From Patiria miniata (lineage: Eukaryota > Echinodermata > Asteroidea > Valvatida > Asterinidae), in the NCBI RefSeq assembly GCF_015706575.1, contig NW_024037076.1, positions 868,001 through 932,000 on the forward strand: DNA of 64,000 nt, read 5' to 3'. Position numbers and translations under genes: made by a program. Position 1 is the first letter of the stretch, and each line of letters starts with the position of its first letter. Below the pieces are notes generated by a model. It saw only the letters and a program-made list of their open reading frames with translations. It had not been told where the DNA came from and made no database searches. Positions 1-11,391 of the stretch are shown one piece after another.

Positions 1-462
1 ACTGATGTCATAATGACGTCATCATGTGAGTTTTTATTGATTTCTAAACTTTGTTAATAATAATTATTTATAAGCTAAATTCACTTCTACACAGCCCAAT
101 ATTTTCGGAACTATATATGTGCACATGTACATCCGACTTGGATGAAACTCCTACATGGCAGATGTCACTAAACTGTTTTGAAACAACTAAGTGTTTGTCC
201 ACAAACACAATTCTAGTCTCTTTTCTTTCTCTTTTCTACTTTTTTTGTTGATTTTTTTGCAAGCGCCCACCCCCTCCCCTCCCCCTTCCGACGCCCATGG
301 CAAAGGGGCGTCTTTAAGAAAAATCTTTTGAAGCTTTTTAAGCCATTTAATATTCATATTAAAGCAAACCTAACAACATGCAGCAAAAAGATGAATTAGC
401 AAAACATCGAACCAACCATTGAATAAGTCACCAAAATGGAATTTTATTTTTGAATTACTCAG
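1..462. other. AT-rich non-coding sequence, nothing recognised
   Basis: No coding signal was found. A C-rich tract lies near 265-295. The last bases form a pyrimidine-rich splice-acceptor context (TTACTCAG) leading into the CARD-like exon that follows, so most of this is probably intron. Confidence 0.5.
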
Positions 463-807
463 GCAGATATTAGAGCAATACATCACGGAGAGGTTATCGC
501 ACACGATTACGATGGATTGTTAGAGGAAAGGGTAAACTCCTTATGTTCTTATCTCAGCATCAATGATAGACATCTTACACTCCTGGAAAAGATTCCCAAT
601 TTGGAGGGCAGATCTAAACAGGATCTCATCGGAGAGAACAGAATTCGCGCAAGAAACGTACTGGAAATCTTTTTTAACGATCGCAGACGTAAATCCAGTA
701 ATGTAACAGATAACGAAGCGATAGAGTCACTGGTACAGATACTGAATGAGTTGCAATTTACAGGCGCTGTAAATATCATTAGACAAGATTTCGACGAGCC
801 CATGGAG
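463..807 (+). CDS. CARD-like domain exon of a gene entering from the left
   Basis: After a pyrimidine-rich acceptor (TTACTCAG) an open frame of 115 codons runs to a possible donor GAG|GTACAG at 807/808, phase 0 at both ends; if not spliced there it stops at 814-816 three codons later. No ATG is needed because upstream exons should lie outside the window. The peptide fits a death-fold six-helix pattern of CARD type: helix 1 around LLEERVNSLCSYL, helix 2 LTLLEKIPNL, a polar helix 3 (KQDLIGENR), helix 4 RARNVLEIFF, helix 5 AIESLVQILNELQ and helix 6 TGAVNIIRQD. CARDs are homotypic interaction modules in apoptosis and NLR signalling. The assignment rests on hydrophobic spacing and the R-x-A-x-x-LLxIL type helix 4, without a database search; a DED or other death-fold member is possible. 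Its link to the NLR genes downstream is unknown. Confidence 0.55.
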
Positions 808-1062
808 GTACAGTAGTGATAAATAATTAAGCAGTTATGTAGTAGTAGGCGTATATAGTACGTGTAAAAGTAGTATATTAGTTGCGCGTGCTCATTCGCG
901 AGTTAATTACAAGTGTTGCTCGCCACAAAATTTCTCGCGATTGCTCTAAAATATATAATTGGCTTGTTTTCCTAGCATGTTGCCGTTTATGCTTACCCAG
1001 TTCTTCCGATTTGTCATTGTTGTAAATTTTAAACTGTGAAATGTAGATAAGTTTCTTTTTCC

Positions 1063-1727
1063 ACAGGGTAAGTCAAAAATGCGGAACCCAAACCTCCAAA
1101 AACATATTTCATATTTAAAGATATGTAGCACCAAAAAAATAATGACTGGAAAGCCAATTTCACAAGCTACTTTGAGATGAAAAAATTACTGAAATTTCTC
1201 AATCCGTTCAAAGAAAATCACCATTTAAACCCAATGACCCTAAAACATGTTTCGTCAAAAAAAAAGCAATTTATTGTGCATTCTGACGGTTTGGAACAAC
1301 AAAGAAAATGACACAGAATACTTGTTTCCACAAAATGTCAACAACTGTAGTACACAATATCTTTATTAACAATCGTGCTTAGGCAAATAATATGATTTAT
1401 AAAATCAACTTCTTTTAAAAGACGGGCCTTCAAAAGGACTTTGTTGAATATTTTCAACTTTTAAACTGAGGTTTTATCGCTGGTGATGTTTGAAGACAAT
1501 TGTGATGGCGATTCTTGTAATCACATTTTTGGAAGAAAGAGGTTTTAGGGTTATTGCGTTTAAATGGTGATATTCTTCTAACGGATTGAGTAATTTCAGT
1601 AAGGTTTTTTTCTAAAAGTAACACCTGAAATTGGCTTTTCAGTCATTTTTTTATGGTGCTAAATATTTTTTTAAAGTATGAATATCATTTGGGGATTGGG
1701 GTTTCGGTTTTGTTTGACTCACCCTGT
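1063..1727. mobile_element. Non-autonomous DNA transposon (MITE) with long inverted ends
   Basis: The two ends are inverted copies: left starts ACAGGGTAAGTCAAAAA, right (reverse strand) starts ACAGGGTGAGTCAAACA, and similarity continues for roughly 180 bp each side (shared blocks AATGACTG and AAGCCAATTTCA). No transposase frame is visible inside. The family is not named here; a TA target site is possible on the right side but is not clear on the left. Confidence 0.75.
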
Positions 1728-1941
1728 ACAGTATCAGTGTAAGTCCCGTGTTATTTGAATTTAGAAAAGTATTGAATATTAAGTCAAGACTTATACTAAA
1801 TCAAGAAAATAATTTAAAAATCTTTCATAGTTTTGTCACGAAATTAAAGTAATTTTAAATTAATGCAATTATGTAATTTTTTAAGTTTCTGTTTGCACAA
1901 TAAATATTGTAAAATTCATAGAACAAAACAAAATATACAAT

Positions 1942-2306
1942 AGCGGAGTGCTGTGGCCTCGTGGTTAAGGGCACTGATTCGTGGTCTGTGGGTAAAGCTG
2001 CAGGTTGTGGGTTCGAGTCCTGGCGGGGTCATGGTGCGTGTGCCCTTGAGCAAGGCACTTTGTCACTCATTGCTTCTCTCCACCCAGGAGTAAATGGGTA
2101 CCTGTGAGGGCAGAGATGGTTATGTGATTGATTTAGCTTGCTTGCGCCTAACAGGCAGCATCGAGCTGTATACTCCCCAGGGAGCTGAGATGGTATTTGG
2201 AATGTTAAATTGGCCCAATGATCAGGGGTAATAATAATACTGTAAGCGCTGTGATTTAGTGTACTAAAAAGAGCGTTCTTAAATGCCGATTATTATTATT
2301 ATTAAT
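1942..2306 (+). mobile_element. tRNA-derived SINE with V/Deu-like core
   Basis: A tRNA-like head carries an A-box-like TGGCCTCGTGG (1954-1964) and a B box GGTTCGAGTCC (2010-2020). It is followed by the core GTGCCCTTGAGCAAGGCACT and a tail of TTATTATTATT. This order (pol III head, conserved core, simple A/T tail) defines a SINE; the core is of the type found in many deuterostome SINEs. It looks nearly full length. Confidence 0.85.
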
Positions 2307-3700
2307 AGGCCTATTTGTAAATACGGTCCAGTCAACATGATAGGATTGCAGATATATGTCGGACCTGTTTCTCGAAAGAGTTTCAATTTTAATCGAATGG
2401 TAGCTTTAAGGATAAACTCATGACACTGATAATGAATTCGACAAAAAAGTTTATCGTTCAGTTCTTCAAAGAGGGAAGAGGTTGGCAGATAAGATACGTG
2501 TCTTCATTCTTTTCTTATTAGTGGGCCATTATGTAATCAATTTGCTCTAAAAAAAAAAAAAAAAAAAGTACAGTCCTCTTTGCCTTTAATAAAATACATA
2601 TGAGCAATTATATTCCAAAATTATATAAACCAAAGCCTTGAGAAACATTTTATAAGAAAGATATTATACTCGACAAGTCATATTGTATTTGTTGTATAAA
2701 TGTATAATGGAATGACTAGCGACTTAATCTTTTAGTAATTTCTTTGTATTTTTCCAATGTCAGAATCCAATGTAGGCTTATCACCGAGAAATGCTTAGTG
2801 TTCACACTGAAAAGCTGAACTGATTATGTGGTTCAAAACATTAAATTACATGTACTACATGTTCGACTAACAGTAACTATTTACTTGTAATGTAGTGCAA
2901 ACAAAATGGGTTACACAATGGCACAGTCTAATTTTAGTTATGCATGCTTAAATATATAAATGTAAAATTGTATTTGCTTGTAAGATGTTTTCGTTGGAAT
3001 AGCTTTAAGAGTACGTCTTAGAACAAAGCTTGAAAAAAACATATACAACAGAAGAAACTGAATTTGGTGAAAATTAACATGCTTTGTAATCGCTTTATTT
3101 AGCCTATGTATAATGCTACCTTGTAACTTGAGTCTAGTCATTAGGTCAATTAGCCATTACGTTCAAATTTCATTCGATTGTTCCTTTGTAAAGTATAAGT
3201 ATCTCTTTTACTACAACGAGGTTGCGTGAAATCTTTGTTTTAAAAACTGATTAGTCTGTGCATTACAATGAGAAAACTCTTACATGTTGAGTGTTTCACT
3301 GTAAGGTAAAAGAGAGTTCATACAAGCTAACATTTAGACGGGATTGATGTGTACGTTAATTGGGAACAACTATAGGTTACAGGAGATGTGCACTGACATG
3401 TTTGTTTTTAAAAATGTCGAGGGCTTTCTTTGAAATGAAATGCTAATGAGCATTGTTTTCTTTAATTTTTCAAATGTGATATCACTGCAATGATATTTGA
3501 TTTCGTATTAACTTCATCATTTAATTAATCCGCTCGCTGAAATAACTCGATATCAGTTTTAAATAAAGTATTGTTTTTTAAGGGTTTTTTAATTATATTT
3601 AAACAAGTGTACAAACACAGTTTTCATTAATCATACGAGATCCTAGCTTGTGTTGACAAATACTAGCATAGTTATACTGCTATGAATGCTTATAGTTTGA
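2307..3700. other. AT-rich intergenic sequence
   Basis: No convincing exon, RNA gene or element ends were found. A pure A tract lies near 2550-2568. The short open frames here have no homologous look and no codon bias. Confidence 0.4.
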
Positions 3701-3712
3701 CAACAGTGGGTA

Positions 3713-4440
3713 TTATGCGAAGACATGAAAGAAGTGGGCTTTTGGAATGACAGAGTTGTGAGAAATTATTACTAGCCAATTTTGGTACCAAATTAAAAAA
3801 GTACTGTTTGAAACTGTTAGCAACGTCAGATGGGTGGTTGATGATGGAGCCGTTGTGATTGAATGACTGAGGGAGGAGGGCTTAGTTTGAGCATTCTTAG
3901 ACCTAATAATATCCTTGAGAATCCTCCAAGTCATCTTCAGATTACTTTTATTTGCAGCTAGTTTGGTAGCGAAGTGGTTTTTTACATTTTGTTTGTAATG
4001 AATTATGTTTGCTGCCATTAGTCTTACAATTGTTTTGACTGAAGGTAGGGACAACTGAGATAGTAATAAAGTAGTTAGTAGTTTCTAATTCCTCCTGCAA
4101 GACAGAAGAACCGCATGGGACAGCCAGGGCTTTTCAGGTCTACTACCACTGATGTTGATTTTAAAAAGAGATTCCATGTATAATGTGTTTCTTTCAAGAT
4201 CAGTCCTCCGAGTGAATGTAATGTGCCTTAAAAAAAGGCTACCCCACCTCCACTACCTGTCTGACGGTTTTGTCCAATAAACTGGTAGTCAGGAATGCTT
4301 GGTGCCAGATCACTGTTTTGAAGCCAGGTTTCTGTAATTGCTATAATAGAAACTGTGGTCAAGCATGAGGATAGCATCACTCAGATGACTGATTTTTTAA
4401 ACACTTCTGACATTTAACTGTTAAAGTGAGCAGAAATTGG
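3713..4440 (-). mobile_element. Degraded LINE (CR1/L2-like) ORF2 fragment
   Basis: Read on the minus strand, 4350 down to about 4230 encodes a clear non-LTR endonuclease piece: IIAITETWL followed by QNSDLAPSIPDYQFIGQNR and a Gly-rich GSGGGVAF, as in the APE-type endonuclease of CR1/L2/Rex-like LINEs. Further along (4054-3713) an open frame has the linker signature NKSNLKMTWRILKDII that normally lies between endonuclease and reverse transcriptase. The distance between the parts is shorter than in intact elements, so it carries an internal deletion; the RT core is missing. Dead copy. Confidence 0.8.
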
Positions 4441-5218
4441 TACTGTATATGGTTTTAGCAATATCATTGAATTGATCATGCAGGAGGTAAAGATGGGATG
4501 TCACTGAAGGAAAGTCAATGTCAGTACATTGTAGTACACCAATGAGAAACATTTCTCATTAATGTTTTCAATGAGCTAATTGTATTTTTCGCGCATACTA
4601 CTATTTTTTGGTTATATCATTTTAATTATTGTACACTTTCTCTCGATACTCAACCATATTGTATCATTATGACGAACGATAAGTGGATGAAATTTCAATA
4701 AGTTACAACAGGTCATTCTTGAGTTGTCGTCCAGAAACCAAGTACATTCTTATCATTCCGTGAAAGTTGACTTCAATTCGGGGTGCGTTTTCTCGCTTTA
4801 ACCCTATTTTCTTTTGGTTATATAACTTTTGTTATTTGACTACTTCTCCCTTTTTCAAGAGAATTGTGTTACACATGACAGTTAATTGATTTGTAAAATA
4901 TGAAGTCAATAAAACAGTTTTTCTTGAGTTATCATCTGGTAACTGAGTGTGTTGTTTTTGTTCCATATTAAGTTGATTTTAATTTGTTGTTTGTTTTTGG
5001 TCAACAGAGGGCGAGATACAAAAATAGTGGTCCCCTCCTAAAGAGTTTTTGTCACATTGAGAATAGCAGGTATTCCTCTGTATTTCTCGTTCTAGTAAAA
5101 TTCATATTGTTTGCTAAAAAAAAACTAAATTGGATCGGAAGCTGCTTATACGGCTCGCACTGTCAGTATGGACGCCCTCTCGTGACAACGCAGACTTCCC
5201 ATAGCATTGTGGGTATTA

Positions 5219-5228
5219 CCGCCATCTT
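5219..5228 (+). promoter_or_regulatory. YY1-like core promoter motif CCGCCATCTT
   Basis: The motif CCGCCATCTT is kept in all three duplicons (here, 22534-22543 and 55442-55451) about 90 bp upstream of the ATG of the short first exon. YY1-type CCGCCATNTT sites mark starts of TATA-less genes, and no TATA box is seen. Function is inferred. Confidence 0.5.
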
Positions 5229-5314
5229 TTCAAGTCGTGTGTCGTACGCACGAGGAAGTGTTTTGTCCCCAGTCATTGCAAGTTGAACAAAATTGGAACT
5301 CATCATCCTTCTCA

Positions 5315-5341
5315 ATGTCCGAGTATCTGGAACGAGATAAG
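5315..5341 (+). CDS. Candidate first coding exon (MSEYLERDK), copy A
   Basis: ATG TCC GAG TAT CTG GAA CGA GAT AAG is followed at once by a strong donor GTAAGG, giving nine codons and a phase-0 junction. The same nine residues and donor occur in copy B (22629-22655), 17.3 kb away; copy C has lost the ATG in a small deletion. It sits about 90 bp after the YY1-like motif, as a first exon should. It would join exon 2 at 6105. Connection to the NLR1 exons is by position and phase only: exon 1 (phase 0) plus exon 2 (phase 0 in, 1 out) would suit the phase-1 entry of exon A of NLR3 and NLR2, but not the best acceptor of NLR1 exon A. Peptide not recognised. Confidence 0.45.
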
Positions 5342-5849
5342 GTAAGGTCTTATTAACCCTCCTAGTGGGAAGTCACTATTCAGAATGAAATGAATAACCC
5401 ATAAAAACCCTGCAGGTCAGTTTCAAGTGAAAGTAACTAGTGTCACACAGAGAGTCACTGCACAAGAAACAGCACTGTAGGGCGCAGTGAAGTGTGACTG
5501 AATCTGGCCGCTAACACTGAGTTTAATATACAAAGAACTTGTGCAGCGATTCGAAGTGTTGTTTATACTTCGGAGACTGAAGATTTGCATCAAGGAATTT
5601 TAAGTGTGGGCGCTACAACTCTATTGCCCCATAAATGTGACTTAACTACTGGACGTCCTCCGGATTAGTAAGCCACACCGCCATGATACAAACGTGTGGA
5701 AAAATACACTGCTAGGGTAGCAGAAAATCAAATCAAGATTGGAATTATTTTCACTTGATAATCACCCAATCCATGCCTATTAGCCAACAAAAACATTGAA
5801 TTCTGAACTGCGAAGCCACGTGACATGCAGATTTAACTCTCGAGGAAAC

Positions 5850-6012
5850 TCTCAAAGAAGGATAATTATTTCAGGAAACCCACAGCACAGAATCAGGCAG
5901 AGCAGAAAATGTAACCCACATGGGGTTCGGGTGGGTATCGAACCCGAGACTAAGAGGCGGAAGACAAGGAAAGTACCATGCACCAATCTGACTCCCCACA
6001 AGGAGATAGCTA
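5850..6012 (-). mobile_element. tRNA-derived SINE fragment in duplicon A
   Basis: On the minus strand the sequence reads as a tRNA-like head with B box GGTTCGATACC (around 5937-5947) followed by a body ending TTATCCTTC. The same insertion is present in duplicon C (about 56060-56213), so it predates the A/C duplication. Confidence 0.6.
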
Positions 6013-6104
6013 GCAAATGTGGATATTAGTTACGCTCTCGTAACACCGGTGGTGTCATCCATTTTCGGATTTCCCAGTTACCAACTTCCTTACACGTATA
6101 CCAG

Positions 6105-6249
6105 GTCTGGTCCAGGGTGTCGGGACAAGCCGCCAAAACGAGTTGGCCTGTGGTCACCAGCAGTAAAGTGTTCACGTTGCTGCCGTCTCTCCGTGCTGGT
6201 CCACTGTCGATCTGCGGTCATGCAGTTGAGGGGTCTGTGGTCAAGCCAG
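6105..6249 (+). CDS. Candidate second exon in duplicon A
   Basis: Bounded by acceptor TATACCAG and donor CCAG|GTAAGCC, 145 nt long, open in the frame continued from exon 1: 48 codons plus one base, so phase 0 in and phase 1 out. The peptide (starting VWSRVSGQAAKTSW) has no domain I recognise. In duplicon C the same splice sites exist (56351-56481) but the frame holds stops, and duplicon B is broken before this point. It may therefore be a 5'UTR exon that happens to be open here. Confidence 0.35.
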
Positions 6250-6259
6250 GTAAGCCATT

Positions 6260-7140
6260 TGTAAGGTTTTAACCTTGTGCTGCTTCTGAATAAAATCTAT
6301 CCATATTAAACAAATATCGCCTAAAGTTATCAGCTGATGTCAATCAAAACATTGTTCTTTGAAGTTTCCTAATTGGTGCTAAAAAAAAGGGGGTGGCTAT
6401 ACCCTTACTTAGCGTCGCTTGGTGGCACTTTACAGTTCTGCCCATGCACGCTGATACGAGTGTAAAGATGTAAACAAAAAAGTAGGATCGTAACACCCCC
6501 CCCCCCCCCCCCCCATGTAAGCAAGTTTGGTATTCCGACTGCGCTTGTGCACATCTTTGAAAGCAAAACCTTTAACTACAGTTCATCACACACACACACG
6601 CTGATACGAGTTAATAGTGAAGATGTATTCATTAGTATGATCGTTAGAACATCTTGACCCAGTTGGGAAAAAAAGATTAACGTGGAAGAAACACATCAGT
6701 GATATTTCGAGCAAGATATCAAAGCTATTAGTATTATAATGAATCGCTTACATTTCTTTGTCCCAAGCACAAGTTTAGTTATTCTTTAGAATTATTTAGT
6801 TCTCTCGTATTCAAATTATTGAGTTCTTAACTAGGCCATAGATTGTTTTCTAAATTCAGTGTCAATGTGTTTGTACGTATGAAGTGTCTACTCGTGAATG
6901 TTACAGAGGAATAAAGACGTGTCCCCAATGAGGGCGCTCTGTACATAGGCTTCGCTCGTACCGTGACCGCCCCCATCGCCCAATACAGGGCGCTGGGAAA
7001 GGCTAATCTCTGTCGCGAAATGTTGTGACGCGGAAGCGGATTTAGAAGCAAGGCGTTGCAATAAAAATTGGGTATAGCTTGCTACCTTAACCAATAGACT
7101 TGGGCTATTCACCGCGCACGTGTCACGCACACACAGAAAT
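6260..7140. other. Unassigned sequence with poly-C tract
   Basis: Holds a homopolymer run of about 23 C (near 6490-6513), a short (CA)n (near 6588-6598), and GC-richer sequence around 6920-7060. No gene was recognised. Confidence 0.4.
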
Positions 7141-7177
7141 GTAAATTCGTGTTATTGTTCAAACAAATTCTATGCAG

Positions 7178-7378
7178 AATGTCGGACACTTCGCCCCATT
7201 TCCACGTTGCCCCATGTCACTTCGCCCCTAACCACTTCGCCCCATCCCCACATCGCCCCATCCCCACATCGCCCCATCCCCACATCGCCCCATTCCCACT
7301 TCGCCCCATTCCTACTTCGCCCCATTCCCACTTCGCCCCATCCCCAATTCGCTCCATCCCCACTTCGCCCCAGCCGTT
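7178..7378 (+). repeat. Minisatellite of CACTTCGCCCCATCCC type
   Basis: Tandem 15-bp-class units of the form TTCGCCCCATCCCCA behind a fixed leader (TCGGACACTTCGCCCCATTT). The same leader and repeats appear inverted at 7700-7957 and directly at 39718-39880. Open frames here are by-products of the repeat length. Confidence 0.8.
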
Positions 7379-7499
7379 ACATGTAAAAAGTAAAAAAAAA
7401 AAATCGCATCTATTTTATTGGCTTAAAAACAATTCCAACAGATACACTAATTGCTAACCAACGGAAAGAATTAGCCCACCAAATGAACAAGGCAAATTA

Positions 7500-7690
7500 T
7501 GGAGGACACCAATGTACATGAGGACACCAAAAATGCAAAATAGTACCCCACCTTGTCTGTACTACAATCCAAGCTTGAAGAAGAAAAAAAAAGCCCCCCC
7601 CCAAAAAAAAAAAAAAACAGCCGCGTGGTCGCGTCAATTCCGGAACTTTGGTCTGACCAGAGACCGAATATTTTTTTTGGCCTAAAAGAC
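7500..7690 (-). mobile_element. Half of a MITE also present at 35.0 kb
   Basis: Reverse-complement similarity to 35013-35190: shared blocks include GGAACTTTGGTCTGACCAG, GACCAGAGACCGA and AATTATGGAGGACACCA (as read here). Only one terminal repeat is visible, followed by TTTTTTGGCCTAAAA. Confidence 0.6.
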
Positions 7691-7699
7691 CCGGCTATA

Positions 7700-7957
7700 C
7701 CAACCCGTCTTCCACTTATCTAAGAACGACAATACCTTTGACATCCTAATTTCACTCTTGGAGGAACCAATCTACATGGGGCGAAGTGGGGATGGGGCGA
7801 AGTGGGGATGGGGCGAAGCGGGGATGGGGCGATGTGGGGATGGGGCGAAGCGGGGATGGGGCGATGTGGGGATGGGGCGAAGTGGGGATGGGGCGAAGTG
7901 GTTAGGGGCGAAGTGACATGGGGCGACGTGGAAATGGGGCGAAGCGTCCGACACCCC
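7700..7957 (-). repeat. Inverted copy of the TTCGCCCCATCCCC minisatellite element
   Basis: Reads on the minus strand as the same leader and repeat array as 7178-7378, and ends in a unique tail (ATTGGTTCCTCCAAGAGTGA) that recurs at about 39882-39901 next to the third array. Leader, array and tail together suggest an element carrying a minisatellite. Confidence 0.75.
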
Positions 7958-8513
7958 AATCGGGACTCCAAGAAATTACGTCATGCATCCCGAAGACATT
8001 AACCCCTCCTATAGGACAATCGCCCTGTTTAACCGCGATGGGTACCAGGGATTGGGTGTTGCCAAAATTACTCTGAATATGACGCAGTAGAGGGCGCTAT
8101 ATCAGTTTCTTAACCAGCACTATACGAAAGCAACATTACAGTGCAGTGCGCTAACTATATTTTATTTGGCATCTCTTTAAAAATGTCTCTTCAGCGGGAT
8201 TCAAAATCAGTGCTTTATTTATCATGCCTTTACAGAAACGCTGAACTTATACCACATGTGCAACAGGTTTGCTAGTCTCACGTTAGGCATGGCTAAATTG
8301 ACATTCTCTGATTAGACGACGAAAATAAAATGTATGCTGGTATTCGGGTTGTTTTTCCAGACCGATACCTATTTCCAATTTGTAAATATGCCATATGGTA
8401 AAACTACGGTGTAAAAGTGAGCAAAAGTCGTAAAACGGGTTAAGACTTTCTAATTGTAAAAAATGCATGCCCGTTTTTAATGAGAAGCAGGCCAATGCCG
8501 GGCGGGGCAAAGG

Positions 8514-9920
8514 TAACCATGATAACATGGGTGGGGTTAAGACAAAGTAGGGGTGGAGCATTGATATGGCTCTACAACTTCGAGGGGGGGGGGACTAAAG
8601 TATCACATACAACTTAAGTGAGTCCAAGTTTGTACACGACCAAGTTTGAACAGGAATATTTGAACATACAAATCGATATACGTGTACATGTTGTAAAAGA
8701 GGCGGGCATGGTTGGGTAGGGGGTTGAACATGGTACAGCTGAAAGGGGTGTTCCCCCCCCCCAAAAAAAAAAAGATACAAAGAGTAATACAGAATACAAT
8801 TTTAACAAAAGGAGTTGTCGAGTTGATCACATTTTACTTGGTAGTAGGTTGATTATTATCCTTAAGAGACTTTTAAGGATAATTTTATTTTCATATGGAC
8901 AAGGTTAAAATTCTGTTTCTCTAAATTTCAAGGACGGGAGGCTTTAAAATGAATACTTTAAACCGAGTAAATGTTTTGAATTTCTGCCATTTTTTCAGTA
9001 TCTAAAATGTGAGTTAATTATGTTGTGTAAATTTGTGTAATTTGCGTATGGGGATTGGGTTGTGTTATTAATGGCCTAGATGGGGAGGATTTGAGTCCTT
9101 TTTTTTCTTCACTCCACGCCTTCCAGGGGGGGGATTTGGTCACTCTGAGTGTGCCCCAGTGACATACAGTTCTCTTGAAACCCTTTATTAAGCTGGACCT
9201 ATCAAACTTCAGAAATTTCAATCCGCGACTTGATTTCTTGGTGAAAGCATCAGGGCTTGAATGCCGGAAGAGAAAGTTGAAAGATGACGTTAAAATTAAG
9301 TACCTTTCTTTTCTTTTGCAACATATTTATAGCAATAGCAATCGAACAGTTTTTAATTATTGTGTTTAAATCTCGTTTCTCATAATGCTGGTATTTCTCC
9401 AGGTCAATTGCAGTTCATTTTACCATTGCCGTAGGCCTATTGCATGTTGTATTATACCAAGCTATGTAGGCCTATACGCGTACGTACGTGTTGACTAAAG
9501 GTTCAGAGGTGATTAACTTGCATTGAATGGATGCAGAGTTAAGAATACAATTGTAAACACTTGAAATCGCGTCATTTGATAAGGAAAGTCCCCCACAGAC
9601 TCGTAAACTTTGTACATCTTTGCAGCACAGCAGCCCAAAACAAAACACTTCAGTGGGAACTTAGGAACACTTTTGGGAAACTCCAGGGACCTATTTCGTA
9701 GCGCTGTTAACAGCCTATTTTGTGCTTAATACTAAGGCTACATCTATTTCTTAGAGACAGTCAGCAGTAAGCACAGCAAAGCACGCTTAACAACAGAGGA
9801 AAAATGTGCTTGAATCAGTGACGTATTTGCCTGCGCAGCCGATAGCACGTCCACGCAGTGAAACATTGCTCAGCATGATTTTCTGCTAGTATTAAGCAAA
9901 AGTGTTTTGCTTACTGTTGA
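8514..9920 (+). repeat. Tandem 1.4-kb repeat, unit 1 of 3
   Basis: Starts TAACCATGATAACATGGG and is followed by two more units with the same start (9921 and 11392). Shared landmarks in order: ACTACAACTTC with a G run, TGCCCCAGTGACAT, TTTCTTGGTGAAAGC, GAAAGTTGAAAGA, CACTTCAGTGGGAACTTAG, and a partial MITE beginning CCAGGGACC. No intact gene is seen inside. Confidence 0.85.
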
Positions 9921-11391
9921 TAACCATGATAACATGGTTGGGGTGAAAACAAAACAGCGGTGGAGCAATTTTGAACACTACAACTTCACGGGGGAGGGAT
10001 CCTCCAGAATCACATACGACTAAACTAAGTCAAACTGTTGTACAGGACTTGAGTTTGAACAGACAATCGGTTTACATTATTTTATAAAGGATTCGGGTAA
10101 GGCTGGGTGAAGGGGTTGAACACGGTAGAGGGTGCTCTGTCCACAACAAAATAATACAAGTACCGAGCCTACAGAAAACAAGTTCAACAAAAGGTGTTGG
10201 TAGCGCTTAGTCGCTTGTCAGTGGGTTGATTATTATCTTTAAGAGACTTTCATTTTCATAGACAACGTTAACATTCTGTTTCTCTAAATTCTAAGGATGG
10301 AATGATCTGTTTGTGCTTATCAGGCTTCAAAATGAATACTTTAAACCAAATGAATGAGTTGCATTTCTGCCAGTTTCTTTCAGCATCTTAAATTTGTATT
10401 AATTTGTTTACATTTTTTTCATTTGTCATAATATATCCTCTGTAGGTATGGGGCATGCGTATAGTGGACAAAACACACATTTTGGGATTGGGATTCTTCA
10501 TTAATGCCCCATGGCTGGGGAAGATTTGGATATTCGATGGTACCCCAGGGGTGAAGATTTGGTCACTCTGAAAATGCCCCAGTGACATGAAGTTCTCTTG
10601 AAACCCTTTATGAAGCTTATTAGACTGGGACTATAGCCGCCACGACCTCCTGCTATTCAGCTGAAGTTACCAAACTTAAGAAATTTCAATCTGCGACTCG
10701 ATTTCTTGGTGAAAGCATCAGGGCTTGCTGCCGGAAGAGAAAGTTGAAAGACAACATTAGGATAAAGTACTTTTCTTTTCTTTTGCAACATAATAAACAA
10801 TCAAACAGTTTTAATTATTGTGTTTAATTCTTGTTTTACAAAATGCTGGTAATTTAATATCTCCAGGTCAAAAGCAGTTCAATTTACCATTGCTGTATTT
10901 CATGTTTATTAATACCAATTTAGCTATGTGGACCCATACACATAGGCCCTACGTGCTGACTAAAGGCTCAAAGGTAAATTAAGTTGCATTGAATAGGTAC
11001 AGAGCTAAGAGTAACACTTGAAATCGCGTCACCCACTGACTCGTTACATACTGACTCGTCAACTTTGTACATCTTTGCATCACGTGTGGCACGTACACCA
11101 AAACAAAACACTTCAGTGGGAACTTAGGAACACTTTTGGGAAAACCCAGGGACCAATTCCATAGCGCTGCTTAACAGCCGATGTTGTGCTTACCGAGCCA
11201 TATCTTTCATAGAGACAGTAAGCAGCAAGCACAGCGAAAGCACGCTTAACCATTTAGGAAAACGTTGCTGAAATCAGTGACGTAACAATATATTCGTGCG
11301 CAGCCATTAGCACGTCCACGCCGTGAAATAATGCTCAGCATGATTTTCTGCTAGTAAGCAAAAGTGTTGTGCTTACTGTTGATAACCATGA
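9921..11391 (+). repeat. Tandem 1.4-kb repeat, unit 2 of 3
   Basis: Same landmarks as unit 1, moderately diverged with small indels. It also ends in a truncated MITE at the sequence CTTACTGTTGATAACCATG, so the unit boundary lies a few bases short of the MITE terminus. Confidence 0.85.

Larger units (their letters stand above)
4519..6260 (+). repeat. 5' duplicon, copy A (upstream of NLR1)
   Basis: This stretch is repeated at 21833-24240 (copy B) and 55018-56490 (copy C) with extended similarity through non-coding sequence. It starts with a conserved block (TGTAGTACACCAATGAGAA in A and B), then a run with CAACAGAGGGCG, a YY1-like promoter site, exon 1, an intron, a tetraspanin-derived fragment starting at 5683 (frame broken in this copy), a tRNA-derived SINE, and exon 2 with donor CCAG|GTAAGCC. 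Sharing of introns and promoter-like DNA points to segmental duplication of gene 5' ends rather than retroposition. Confidence 0.8.

Noticed and set aside
1954-2030. tRNA gene
   Set aside because: A and B boxes are present but arms do not pair and a SINE core and tail follow.
3713-4054. Host gene on the minus strand
   Set aside because: Sequence matches the LINE linker and the endonuclease part lies next to it.
7120-7457. Pro/His-rich open frames
   Set aside because: Translations of the TTCGCCCCATCCCC minisatellite, seen in either orientation.
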